Assembly (NCBI RefSeq): GCF_003086295.3
Contig: NC_092041.1
Location: 98,109,827 to 98,173,826 of the forward strand
Origin: Arachis hypogaea
Taxonomy: Eukaryota; Streptophyta; Magnoliopsida; Fabales; Fabaceae
Length of the DNA stretch: 64,000 bases
Direction: 5' to 3'
Below are positions 34,474 through 46,534 of the stretch, one piece after another (the stretch's first letter is position 1; each line of letters opens with the position of its first letter). Made by a program: the position numbers and the translations under genes. A model generated the notes under the pieces. The model did not search any database. It saw only the letters and a list, made by a program, of their open reading frames with translations, and was not told the origin of the DNA.

Positions 34474-37400
34474 TGAAATTTTTTAGCAATTATAATTTGA
34501 CAATTTAAATATGATATTTGAACTCAGTAAATTTTTTTGAGTTGGAAAACATATTTTTCTGCATAAAAATACACGCTAGACATTTGACTGGTAATATCGA
34601 TTGAGATTTATTTGGTACCGTAGCTGAGAAAATTAATTATGAGTGAGAAAGGTTAAAAAGTTAAAATTCATGTTTGAGAAGGTACAAATGTTTAGAACAC
34701 AAATTAAAACGCTAATCTTAAATATTTTAGTCCAAAATTGGGCTAAACAGGCCATATATGTGAACCAAGTCTAAGTTGGACCCAAACCTAACATATATAA
34801 TATATAAGCTCTAACTTAGGCCATTTCAGCACCAACAACACACTTATTTATACACTCATGCTAAAATAGAAGAAGAGAGGGTGAAGAGAGAAACCCTAAG
34901 CTCATAAATACTAAATCCACCATAACTTCTTTTCTGGTGCTTTGATTGCCGCACAGTTTACGGCCACCTGAAACCCTTCTCATCCTCTTTATTTCTATCT
35001 AAAAAGATTAGTAAGATTTATAGGTGCTCTAGTATGAGTTATTGATAAATTTCATCAACCAATTCTGTGGGTTAAGGTAAGGAATCCTCAAACCCTTGTG
35101 ATTCATGAATTTTATGAACCCTAGGTTAATGTATGTATGAAATTGTGTGTGTTAGAGTATTGGGTATATATTTAGAACTTGAAAAATTCTTGTGGAAGTG
35201 TTGGGTGAAACTTAGAACTGAGACTTGGTGAAATTTCACGAGTAAAGAGCTTGATTTTGACTTCTAAGAGATACGGTTTTAGTTTCATTTAAATACCATA
35301 TAATGTAGTATGAAATTCTAGGCTAGATGTCCTTATGATTAAATTTAAATTGTGTATTTAGATAGATTTGATATGTGTAGATGATATGTGGTGGTAATTG
35401 ATGATTTGGATGACGATAGTGTAATGATGAATAGTTGTTGTGTTGTTGGAATTGGTATTGGATAGTGAAGTGTATATTTATGAGTTATATATATACATAT
35501 TGAATTGATGAATATTGGGTCGGAGGCCATGAATTTTGGACCCGACGCCGGAAAAGGTAAGAACGATAAGTTAATGAATGTATTATGTGATTATGTATGT
35601 GATTGAATGGAAATTTGATAATGAATATGTGAAAAGTAGGAATGATTAATAGAAAATTAGAAATTGAAGATTGAGATGTGAAGTGGATGAAATTTAAGTT
35701 GAAATAAGTAAATGAAGTAGGTTTGAACTTGGTTGAGTGTGAATATATGAATTGAATTTGTTTGGGGTCCTTTTGATGTGTTAAAAACTGATTTGACTTG
35801 TGAACAATTGGAAGAATTGGTAAATATGTATTTTTTTTGTTAAAACTGATTTTTGGTCAATTTCGGTGGGCCGTAACTCCGTCCTCAGAGTTGGAAACTT
35901 TTCAAAATTGGATTTTATGAAAATTCATTTATCGATTTTTCCTACGGTTCAAGAATGGTTGAAAAATGAATTTTGTGGAAAAAGATATGAATGTTTGAAT
36001 TTGGGGTTGAAAACCTAGTTTTTACATCATATCAACTTTTTCCAATTCTGATATGGGTTGCGTACGCGAGTACTGTTATGCGTACGCGGGAGTTGGCATC
36101 TGTCTACACCCATGCGTATGCGAACACAAGTTGTGTATGCGAGTTTGTCAAAATAACGCTCATGCGTACATGACGCAAGACATGCGTACGCAAGTGAACC
36201 CCATTGTCCAAATCTTCTGCATACGCAAAGGTGGTCTGTGTACGCGAGTTTGGAAAATTTGCAATCATGAGTACGTGAGCATGTGCATGCGTACGCGATC
36301 ACTCTGTTTTTTTCTAAAAGTGAATTTTTAAAGCTTTTAACCATTCTTTGAGCCATCATAACCTTTATAAATCCCAATAAAAGTCTAGAGCCTGTGTAAA
36401 TAAGGATAGAGGAGTTAGAAACGATAATTAAAGAGATGAGTTGATAGATTGAAAAGAGGGGAACAAAGTGTAAAGGGATGTATGAAGAGGATGAATGTGA
36501 TAATTGATTATGATGATGAATGATGATGATGAATAGTAAATGATTATGATATTCAGGTATGAGGATGAATGAATTTGATTGAGATATGATGAGGGTGAGT
36601 GTGATGTTAAGAGGTGATGAACGATTGATTTTGATTGAGGTATGAAGAGAATGGTTTTGAAAATGATTCACTTGCAGTGGAGTGATTCTACTTGCCACAG
36701 TGGAGTGATTCCGCTTGCCAGTTATACTTGTTTGGGTAGATGCAGTGTAGTGATTTCACTTGCTTTGGATATGTCGGGTTTGACTGTATAATCGACAGAT
36801 GATATCATCAGCCATAGGATAGGCATTCATCATTTTCATATGTTTGATTTGTTTGGGTTTGTTTATTTGTATTTAGTTTGCCTAATTGTATATGCCATAT
36901 TATGTGGTTATATGCTAGTTGCCTTATTTAAATCTACTTGTGTATTACTCGTTTGCATTGCTTGTGTTTGTATCATGCTGGTGTTGGTTGACACTGAGGC
37001 CTGGTACTAATTTTAATTATGGTTTTGTTTTGATTGGAGAATTGAGAAAGAATGAGAATTGTTGACCTAGACTTAGAAATCCTTTATGATAGTTGCTAAG
37101 TTGTGGATTAGAGAGAACTTAAGATGGATATAATGTTGTGTGGAGAATTAAGATTACTTAGTAAGTTCGTGTCGCCTTATATAGTATTTATTTGGCACTT
37201 TTACCTTATTGGAAACCCATGGGCCGGGGTTCTAATTCCGTATATCTCTTATTTTTCAAATGCAAGTCCAGGTGTTCAGCAGTGAGCTGTGCTTCATCTA
37301 TGAGATGGCGAAGATCATTGAATTTTTGCTTTACTTTTGTTTAGAATCTCTCCGTAGTTGTTTTGAAAAACTTATATTATGTATTTATTCCTTTTAAAAA

Positions 37401-37841
37401 CTTGCCTATAAAGGCCTTTATGTATATTTTGGGAGAGATAGAAAAATACTGTTGTTAAACTAATTTTATTTCTGTACCCTTGATGGCCTAAACTTCGCAG
37501 GTCGCGACTAGTGGTTATTACTTATGTTATATATTTATATCCTGTTCTTGTTTTATTCTTTTTTGCTGCTTTATCTTTATACTCTTTCGATCACGCTTTA
37601 TCTTCTGTTTTATCGATACGTGAGTGTTTCGATTTGCGATTTTATTTTATTCATTTTCAAGCCTCTCGTTTAATATTTCCTCTCAAGGTGAATTTATAAA
37701 TTAACTTTGAGAGTCGTACCACCTTGTTATCATTGATTTATGACTCGAGTATAAAGATTTGAATATTAGGATATTGTAGGCTAGACCATAATTTGAGCCA
37801 GTTCAAGATGATATACTTGAATTAAGTAGTTGAGTGTAACA
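34474..37841 (+). repeat. Old solo-type LTR, related to the 3.5 kb gypsy LTR
   Basis: It follows the same plan as the LTR at 42554-46147: a cataacttctttt...gattgccgc...gtttacggccacc block (~34921), a ggccgtaactccgtc...aaaaatgaatttt block (~35865), a GCGTACGCG-rich cluster (36058-36300), cagatgatatcatcagcca...ggcattcatcat (~36797), and the end gtgtaaca at 37841. The start near 34474 (tgaaattttttagc) is inferred from where the host TIR arm stops. No target-site duplication could be confirmed. No internal region is attached. The sequence is much more decayed than the other LTRs. Confidence 0.6.
36058..36300. repeat. Decayed GCGTACGCG motif cluster in the old LTR
   Basis: About nine copies of a cATGCGTACGCGag-like unit occur, for example tgcgtacgcgag, atgcgtacgcggg, atgcgtatgcgaac and atgcgtacgcaag. 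Many have TG or CA where the younger LTRs have CG, as expected from deamination of methylated CpG. It occupies the same relative place as the clusters at 5717, 13951 and 44144. Confidence 0.6.
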
Positions 37842-38380
37842 ATGTATTAGAGAATAGAGTAGATCAGAATTTTCATCTAGCATATTGGAGAAGGAGAATT
37901 TGACATTGAGGAAGAACCTTTTTCTGATGAAAAGAGTTAGGTAATTTGCAAAGGAGGTTATTATTTTTTGAGATATATAAAACCAAGTTGTGGAAGATGT
38001 TAATGAGAAAGTAATGGAGAATGGATCTAACGATGAATGTGAAAGTGGATCTAATGTGTGGCGGTGGTGGTGTGTATGGGGGTGGTAATGAGGAAAGGGG
38101 AGAAAGTGGTTGTGGAAAGTGTAAATGTATGGTGGAGTGAAGTAGACTATATGGTGGCGGGTGACAATGATGATGGTATTGGTGTTGGTGACAATGATGA
38201 TAATAGGGATAAAATTAGAAAAATAAAATTGACTAATAGTTTTACTGTGAAAAAATTATCAGTAGAGATACAATTAAAACTAATTTTAAATGTTGAGGAT
38301 AAAATTGAATCGAATTAAATATTAAGGGTAATTTAGAAAAATTTCGAAAGCGTTAGAGACAAAAAAAAATACACTTTACC

Positions 38381-40361
38381 TTTCTTTTTATTAGTTTAAA
38401 ATTTTAAAAAAAGTGCTATCATGACAGGATATCATAATCAAAAAGTTTAGGGTTCAATTTTTGTTGAACTCTAAAATAAAGAATTTAAACATAAGATAAA
38501 TAAAAGAAGAAAAAAATCATATGCAAAAGAATTTAAATAAATCCAAAAAGAGATTTTTTTTTTTAGAGAACATATAGAAAATATAATTATTCATGTGTCT
38601 CCTCTAATCCGTTTAAACTTTTTAAAAAAATAATATCACGATAGAAAAAATGTGATTATTAAAAAACGTTTTTTAATAATTGATACACTCACAAAGTCTC
38701 CAAGAGAGGTGCGAGATCTCAAAACAAAGACACAGAAAAAAGACAACAAACAACAAAAAAGAAAGAAACATAACCAATGTAGACACCAGAGCGTGCAACA
38801 AGTAAGCAGCAACAAAAAAGCGAAGACTTCTTTACTTCGTGGCCAGACCCAAAATAAACTCTTCAAACATTGTTGGTATACCTTATCATCTCCTGACTTC
38901 CATTAATTCCTCCCAAAACACTTGTTTTTCTCTTCTCCTATTTAGCTCATATATAACACATATACAAAACTCAAACATCAAATGTTAATGATTCCTTTAA
39001 CAAACAACCATCTTCTACCATTAGATATTTAAAACTCTTAAAAAATACTTTTCTTCGATAAATACAAAATTCCACCCGACGCACCTTCTGCCTCTGCCTC
39101 TATCCAATCAACATTCCTATCACCTCAAATCAAGATTCATAGATACTGCCTTTTTTTTTTTTTTTTTTTTTGTCTTAGTAAGGCCTACAAAATCAACCCC
39201 ATTTTGTCCTTCCCCCATCTTTTTTACTGTCACTACTTTCTTCCTATCTCTAAAACCCCTTATATTTTTAAAACCCGATAATATAATGTTGCATTATAAT
39301 AGAAAAGATCAAAACCACACCCCTCTCCTCTCTTTTGCCCAAAAAAATCGTCTTTTACAAATTTAATTTAATGAGAATATTCATTTTTTTGTTCAACAAC
39401 ATTCTTTAAAAAAAGAAAATTCTCAAAAAGCCTCTCTTCAAAACTTTTATTAACCATTTTCTATATTGTGCCAAAATATTATACTAAGCCAAAAAGATAT
39501 AAACATACATCATTTCTTATGTTCAAATTGAATCATAAAATGCTAATAAGTTATAATTTAAATGGCATAATTTTTCATACTCATTTAAGAGGTTGCGAGT
39601 TTAAATTTCTCTATCTTCAGTAAAAAAAATGAATCATGGAATATTATTAACATTTTATATATTAAATTCAACTTAAATATGGTACTTAATTAACCATACT
39701 TGACCACCAATAAGCAAACTAATTATTCACGCAAGATATTAAAATAGATAATTAACGTTGCTATCTCTTTTTTTTTCTTTTTTAATTGATTAGTAGTGAG
39801 AGACATGCTGCTCCCTATCAAATCCTACGTTAGAATTGTCCAAATCTCAAAGCACGTGGATGGTAACAATGACTTTTCAACCTATCAAGCAACAAGCCAA
39901 ACCCCCTATCAAATTAAACAACTAGTTATGAGTTTGGCATTAATCACTTGTTTTCAATTTACATGCTAATTAATCCCTATATATACTAATCAATTAATTA
40001 ATGGTTTCTTAATTGGATCTCCCTACATCATAATCTTGCCTGCAAAAGTGACTATTCCATTGTCTATATCTATGAAGGGATAAATACAAAGGGCTTCTTT
40101 TGCCATCTATCTATATAGTATGTAGTTAATAATTAACACCATTATCATAATCATAAAGTTTGCGGCTATGCATAAAACTAACACAATATGTTCCAATCAA
40201 ATCAACATCATCACGAGACAAAGAAAAAAGATCATTTAATTATAGTTGTTGGGGGTATTTGGAATTAAAGAGATCAGTGGATGAGAATGCTTTGAGCAAA
40301 GAAGGGATGACACAAATAAAATTGATACGAACTTGTCACGCAGATATAGGCGTCCTACATG
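38381..40361. other. Non-coding DNA left of the tandem duplication
   Basis: Mostly AT-rich with a run of more than 20 T near 39151-39172. No family motif was seen in the small open frames at 38636-38906 or 40160-40369. No element boundary was recognised. Confidence 0.5.
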
Positions 40362-41455
40362 GTCCATAAATGGGTACTGGATCTAATAATAAATAAGTCA
40401 GAAAATGGTCCCTTCAACACGTATTTTAATTGCAAGATTTGCAGAATTTGATTGGATATGGTTTTGGGTTTTCTTTAGGGGGATTTAATTTTTTTTTAAT
40501 AATAATTTCTGGCTATTCTTTTTTTGAAACAAAAAATTTAACATAATAAGTGGAGCAAAGGAACAAATTTAAGATCATATAAATTAATAGTAAATCCAAC
40601 TCTTTTTTTTTATTTTTGGCATTGTCATTAATAGAGAGACCTGCAATGGAGATGTAAGAAATGAAGAGGGGTGACAGAAGGAATAGAGATAGAAAATGGA
40701 GATAGAATTTTTTATTTGAAATTTTTTTTATTATTTTAAAATAATTAATAATATCATGTAATTATGAAGTTAGTCAAATCATTAATTCTGTTAGTCACGT
40801 AACTGTTTTTTATTAACGAAAATGTGAACAATTAATATTTGGATGTTTTTGTCAAAATTTTTAATTTTTTAAAAATTTATTTGTCTTTTGTGTCTTTTAA
40901 AATTTTTTTTTGTCAGCGTTTAAATCTTCGAATACTAAATTAATAGTTGAGGTGATTTAAAAAAATAGCAGCAGATGAAACTGCTTAACTTTTGGAGTCT
41001 ACTAGTTAATTTTCTGATCCAAAATAATAAATTCAAAAACATTAATAAAAAATAAAATTTTAAAACTATATTTGTTTAATTTTTTCAGAAGATTTGATAA
41101 ACAAGTTAATGTTTGGGTACGTAACAATGTATTATACCCCTTTATTCTCCCTAAGTTTATCAGGTATTTGTAAATTCAAAATTGTAATAATGATATCAAA
41201 CCCAAAACAAAATATTCCATTATCAAATATTAACTTTTGGAAGTTATAGGAACTAATCAGACACCAATAACCAAAATTACAACTTTGTTATCAATGTATC
41301 ACATTTTCCTAAAAGTTATAGTCAAAATGTTTTTTTTTTTAATTAATTATTCAGATATCATTCTTTTATTATAGTGATAACTTGTTTTTTTTTTATTTTT
41401 AATTATGATTATTTATAATAACTATTCCCACAACCTAAAAAAGGTCTAAAACGGA

Positions 41456-41927
41456 TAAAACTCAATCAACATTCTATAAGCTAAGTATTGTTCCAATTTA
41501 CACGACTTCATGTAGGTTGGGCACAACAAGATGAATTAATAAGCTCTACTTATTCAAATAAGTAACTAATTCATACTATCTCTCTTATTCATCTAGAAGG
41601 GAGATGTCAACAACTTCCCTACTAAAAGGGAGTAACCATCCCACCATCAAAAGTAGGACTACTCAAAAGGTGGTTATTGACTCCACCTCTACATTTACAA
41701 ATACTCTAACACCCTCAAGTATTCTTCAAAGTCCAATATACTAAAAACCTTTCTAAAACCTTGCTAACATAATCATCAGAGTTCCTTCTAAGTACCACCC
41801 CCACCTCCTCACGAGAAACTCGGATGGCTTCATCCTTGCAGGAAAAGACGTTGGATCTTTCACCTAAAGGCGTCTGGACCTCATATTCAGGGCAAAATTA
41901 CCTTGGTTCTAGGTAAGTCTCGGAACA
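41456..41927 (+). repeat. LTR a of the Tat-like element
   Basis: It is the homologue of 48246-48709 and 53652-54117. The first bases are TA rather than TG, and the end is CA followed by the primer-binding site. The TATA box of the sister LTRs (tataaata) reads tacaaata here at about 41695, so the promoter is probably lost. Confidence 0.8.
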
Positions 41928-41928
41928 T

Positions 41929-41946
41929 TGGCGCCATTATCGAAGA
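41929..41946 (+). other. Degenerate tRNA-Asp-type primer-binding site
   Basis: It reads TGGCGCCATTATCGAAGA; the intact form at 60342 is TGGCGCCGTTGCCGGGGA, complementary to the 3' end of tRNA-Asp. Confidence 0.7.
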
Positions 41947-41967
41947 CCTAGTAATCAACATCGTACG

Positions 41968-42252
41968 ATGGAGGACGACATTCTAGAAGATGGACACACG
42001 GCTTCTAATTCTGAAACCCGAGAAGAAGGGTAGTATAACGATGAACAAGCGTTAGTTATACCTCCCCGAGTTGATAAAGGAAAAGGTGTTGCTAGAGACA
42101 CACATCAGTCAAAGCTGGAAGGACACGGGATAAGTTTAGAAATTCATTGATCTAAAGGATCAAGGTCAAGAAATCCTACAGAAATTATGGGGCTTATCCA
42201 CGGATATCAAAGTCAGTTGGAATAACTCAAGTAGGAACTAGAGTGACAATAG
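41968..42252 (+). pseudogene. Gag N-terminal fragment, Tat-like element
   Basis: From the ATG at 41968 the frame reads MEDDILEDGHTASNSETREE, then GG-TAG, and continues with stops. A MGLIHGYQSQLE stretch matches the MGLxHGHQxRLEQLEQEL start of the coiled coil in the gag at 60379. It is cut at about 42252 by the duplication join. Confidence 0.65.
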
Positions 42253-42553
42253 TCCATACATAAATGGATACTGGATCTAATTAAGAAGTCAGAAAATGGT
42301 CCCTTCAACACGTATTTTAATTGCAGATTTGCAGAATTATGTTGGATATGGCTTCGGCTTTTTATTTTTATGGAGTGGGGGCAGGGGTTGTTTTAATTTT
42401 TTTGGTAATAATAATTTTTTATTTTTTTAAACACAAAATTTAACATAATAAGCAAAAAAATGAATTCAAAATCATATAAACTAGTAATAAATCTAATTTT
42501 TTTGTTATATTCGATAGTCGGCACTGTTATCAATAACAAAACAAATCAATTAC
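42253..42553 (+). repeat. Tandem duplication, copy 2, leading segment
   Basis: It aligns with 40362-40640: shared phrases include gtcagaaaatggtcccttcaacacgtattttaattgca and aaaatttaacataataag. The copy is opened at 42553 by the solo LTR; its continuation resumes at 46153 and again aligns with copy 1 from about 47395. Confidence 0.75.
42549..42553. repeat. Target-site duplication attac, left copy
   Basis: attac precedes the solo LTR and is repeated at 46148-46152 immediately after it. Confidence 0.9.
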
Positions 42554-45500
42554 TGTAAAACCCGGTTAATTAACGGCTAATTAACCCATAAATGAGAATT
42601 TATTCTAGAAAGCCTAAAATGTGATTTTTATGGCTAAATATGATAGAGGAGATTGAGACGAGAATTTTGGTACCAATTTTATAGAATTCGGACCAAGATT
42701 GGACCGAACGGGCCAAACCGGGCCAATTGGACCCAAAGTGGGCCCTTGGTCCAACATAACTTAACCAAAACCCTAGTTTTCAGCACTCTCTCTCCTCATT
42801 TGTTACACACACAAGCTGAAATTAGAGAGAAAGGGAGGAAGAACACTCTCTCAAGTTCTCTCCCTTGGTTGATCTTCAAATCACCATAACTTTTGATCTA
42901 GAGCTCCGATTGCCGCTCCGTTTGCGGCCACGCGTTCACCGCGGAGAGCTCTACAAAACCCATACAATTAATCTTGAGGTAAGCCACGTTTTTCTCTTCG
43001 AAATTCCAGCCTTGTTTTCGAGTTTTATGAGCAAAAATGTTGAGATTTTGGGTTCTTTGATGTTATAGGACCCAACTCTCTTGAAGGAGAAGGTTAATCT
43101 TGTCTCCTTGGACCTTGGGTGTGGTAAGATTCTCAACCCTAGTGTGATTTGTGATTTTATGATGTTTGGATTTTGAGATGTTGTGTATGGGTATGATGGT
43201 TATGGCTTAGGTTGTGTGTGTGTGGATATTGGAGCTTGATTGGTGATTTTGAAAAGCTTGGAAAGGGCTTGGTGGTGAAAAATCTGTTCTTGGAGGTGTT
43301 GAGGCCTTGAGAGCTTGTGGATAGGTGGTTTGGAAGTGCTCCGGTGGAGCTTGGGAAAATCGGCTAAGGTATGGTTTCGGTTTCCCGTATCTAATATGTA
43401 ATGTGGTAGAAAATACTTAGGCTAGAGGCCCTAAGATAGGCATTGAAATGTTGATGTTGTTGAATGATTGAGATATATGATGTGGTCATATATGTGATGA
43501 TGATTAATGATGCCTTGATGGTATGATGTATGAGAAATATGCATGTTGTGATATATGCTTGATGATTGGTTATGGTTGAATTGTAGGTTGGACCATGTTG
43601 ATGGTGAGTATGATATTGATTGTGTACAATGATGATTTATTAGAATTTTGGTGTTGTTGAGAATTGGCATGAGTAAGAGTATATGATATGTCAATATATT
43701 TGAGTTGAGCCACTTGGGTAAAGTGGGTTAGCATGATGAGATAGTGATTTTGTATATTGTGGTAAAGTGTCAATGTGTGAGTTGAGGAGGCTTGATGTTG
43801 AAATTGATGTATTTTGATTGATTTCAAAGGAAAGGGATGAAAATGGCATGTTTTGATTGATTTTGAAAAGAGTTGAAAATGGCTTGTTTTGAAAATGGCA
43901 CTTTGTGGTTTTTATGAAAAATATGGTTTTGGGGCATACTTTGGTGGGACATAACTTGGACTACGGATCTCTGTTTTGTGCCAAATCTATTTAGAAATGA
44001 AATTGGATCCGGGATGTCCATGCCGTTCGAAGAACGGGTGAAAAACGATTTAAAATGAGAAAGTTATGTCCGTTGGAAGATTGGGGTTTAAATTGGTGAA
44101 TTCTGCAGCTTTTAACTTAGAAAATTTTTAGCAGAATGACCCCTTGCGCGTGGGCGCACTTGGCGCGTGCGCGCCATTCTTCCCGAAAATGCCATCCACG
44201 CGTGAGCGTGATGTGCGCGGGCGCGCCGATGGTGCTGCACCCAATGCCCAGCCATTTTCCAGAGAGTCATGCCAGAATTGTGCCAGTGTTGTGCCTGGGG
44301 CACGAGAACACCCACGCGTACGCGTGGTTGACGCGTACGCGTCGATTGGCAAATTTTTAATCCACGTGTTAGCGTGCATGACGCTTGCGCGTCGATGAAG
44401 TTTTTGAGGCCATCCACGCGTGCGCGTGGAGTGCGCGTACGCGCGGACCTGTTTTCATCTCAAAGTTGATTTTTGAGTTATAAAAGTCAAATCTCATACT
44501 TCTAAGTCTCCGATCTCACCACTTATATCTTAAATCATTATGATTTGTCTAGCTATGAGAAGAAAGGCTAGTGAATGTGGTAACTTGCGAGTGAAGCAAG
44601 GGAAAATGAATGATCATTGAGGATCAAGCATGATTATGTGAGATGCGGAGGATGGTGGTGGAAGTGCTGGTTATGCCATTGGCCGAAGGGTCGTAATTGT
44701 TTATATATTGGCTGGTTCTGGATTGAACCGTGAGCCGGAATAGCTGTGTATGCTATGAATATTGGCTGGTTCTGGATTGAACCGTGAGCCGAAATAGCTG
44801 TGTATGCTATGAATATTGGCTGGTTATGGATTTAACCGTGAGCCGGAATGGCTGATATGGATGTTGATCCATGGATGAGAATTCATGCATGTTTATGCTG
44901 AATTATTGATAATTGTGATTTGCACTTCCACTATCGGAGATACGAGTTTCCCTGGGTAGTAGCAGTGGCTAGCCACCACGTGCTCCAGGTTGAGACTTGA
45001 TACTCTTTTGACCCTATGTCATAAGTGTGGCCGGGCACTGTGAAAGACCCGGATGAGCTCGCCCCCGTAAATATTCACCAGTGAGGGTGATGGATATAGA
45101 TCATGATTATGATCAAGTTTATGACGAGTATAACTCGAGTTGGGGATGCATGACAGAGGGACAGTCCAATGGTTAGCTACCAGGACTTGTCGGGTTGGCT
45201 CTATAACCGACAGATGATATCATCAGCCACTAGGGACAGGCATTCATCATATGCATATTATGTGAATTGTTTGAGATTGCCTATTTGACTGCATATTACT
45301 TGCTAATTGTCTAAATGCCTTACTTGTTCCTAATTGTATATTTCTTGCTTGATATAACTGTGTTTGCTACTTTATACTCCTACTGGTGGTTGGGAGGTCT
45401 GAAGGAATTGGAAAGGGAAGTGTTAGTTAGACTGAAGAATCCTTAGTCAGATGCCCTTTATGGTTTAGCTTGTTTATAAGCTTTGATATTATCTGGAGGA

Positions 45501-46147
45501 AGTTCTAGGATTGCCTTTGGCTTTCCTCCATTATTATGTATTATATATGTGGAAGCTGTTACCATGCTGGGGACCTCTGGTTCTCACCCATGCGGAATTT
45601 GTGGTTTTCAGATACCGGACGTGAGGTTTCCCGCTGAGGCATGCTGGAGACTTCTAGATTTGCGAAGATCCTTTGTTCTCGGGGCTATGTTTTGGTTTAT
45701 ATGTTTTGCTTAGATACTTTTATCTCCATTAAATAATACAAACTGTGATGACTCCTCTTATGGGAGATTTTGGAGAATAGGTTTTATGTATTTGTGTCCC
45801 TTTGGGTTTCCTTGGGGTTTTCCTTATTTTTTTATCATATGTATATATTGTTATGCTCGGACCGGTTATCTTCGCAGCCGGATCTTGAGTCTTGATATTC
45901 CTGTTTTTGACACTCCTTTGTATATATACATAATCACGCGTTGGTTATCCTTGTTCGTTACGTTATCGATCGGAGTGTTACGTTTTCGAGTTGCGGTTTT
46001 TGTTTACCCCTTTTTCTACAAAGGCTCCTAGTTATAATCAATCATTCATACTACTATACGTACTAAATTTTTATTTTAGAGGCCGTAATACCTTGCCATC
46101 TCTAAATTATGACTTAAGCATAAGACTCTGTATGATAGGGTGTTACA
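42554..46147 (+). repeat. Solo LTR of the gypsy chromovirus family (3594 bp)
   Basis: It begins tgtaaaacccgg and ends gggtgttaca, and matches the LTRs at 4076-7592 and 12310-15843 in reverse orientation, with many single-base differences and a ~60-bp duplication near 44700-44815 (the 'ggctggttctggattgaaccgtgagcc' phrase occurs in three tandem copies, against two in the other LTRs). The attac duplication on both sides and the absence of internal sequence show a complete solo LTR, formed by recombination between the two LTRs of one element. Open frames within it are incidental. Confidence 0.93.
44144..44448. repeat. CpG-dense palindrome cluster inside the solo LTR
   Basis: About ten units of the form ACGCGTACGCGT occur, among them ggcgcgtgcgcgcc, ccacgcgtacgcgtgg (about 44311-44326) and gacgcgtacgcgtc (about 44330-44343). 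It carries the longer allele found in 13951-14255. Confidence 0.7.
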
Positions 46148-46152
46148 ATTAC

Positions 46153-46534
46153 ACTCTATTTTCTATCATTTTTAAAAGACGATGCAATAATATTCTTAAT
46201 TTTGTCGGTCTTATTTTAAAAAATTCTTCGATAATTTGCGGCTATTACCATATTATTTATTTCTCTGTACTTTTATAAAAATAAATTTCTATGATAATAT
46301 ATTTTTTTTTTTGGAGAATATGTGGAATTTTAATTGAATTTTTTTCATAATTGCCATTTCTTTCATAATTTTACTATTTTATCATTAATTTTTTTTATAA
46401 AATGTAACATTTTACGTACTACGTGGAAAAATACCTCTTGGGTAACAATATATAATGAATAAATAAATCAGTTTAATTGATGTATGTAAGATTGTTTGTA
46501 AAAGTGTTTGTTTTTTATAAGTTTATTTTTTAAC
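46153..46534. other. AT-rich non-coding segment of copy 2
   Basis: It lies between the solo LTR and the long-TIR element, has no counterpart in copy 1 and shows no coding similarity. Confidence 0.5.

Larger units (their letters stand above)
34150..38380. mobile_element. Non-autonomous long-TIR element, interrupted by an old LTR
   Basis: Left arm 34150-34470 and right arm about 37895-38380 are diverged inverted repeats. Matching phrases are ttgattcaattttatcc, ttttaaccctaaat/ttttatccctatta, and atcatcattgtcaccac. The arms pair out to about ataaaatatattttt on the left and aaaaatacactttacc on the right. No transposase is encoded. The original element would have been under 1 kb; most of its present length is the LTR inserted near its centre. 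Confidence 0.6.
40362..42252 (+). repeat. Tandem duplication, copy 1 (flank + LTR + gag start)
   Basis: The unit begins gtccataaatgggtactgg and continues through a flank, an LTR (41456-41927) and the first ~270 bp of gag. At about 42252 the gag is cut and a second copy of the unit starts (gtccatacataaatggatactgg). Copy 2 then runs, with insertions, through 49040. The short shared gtccata lies at the join. Copy 1 lacks about 1.25 kb present in copy 2 (roughly 46150-47395). Confidence 0.75.

Noticed and set aside
34474..37846. Target-site duplication for the old LTR
   Set aside because: atgta after 37841 has no matching copy before the inferred start; the start itself is uncertain.
39140..39175. 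Long T run as a retroposon tail
   Set aside because: No flanking duplication or recognisable body on either side.
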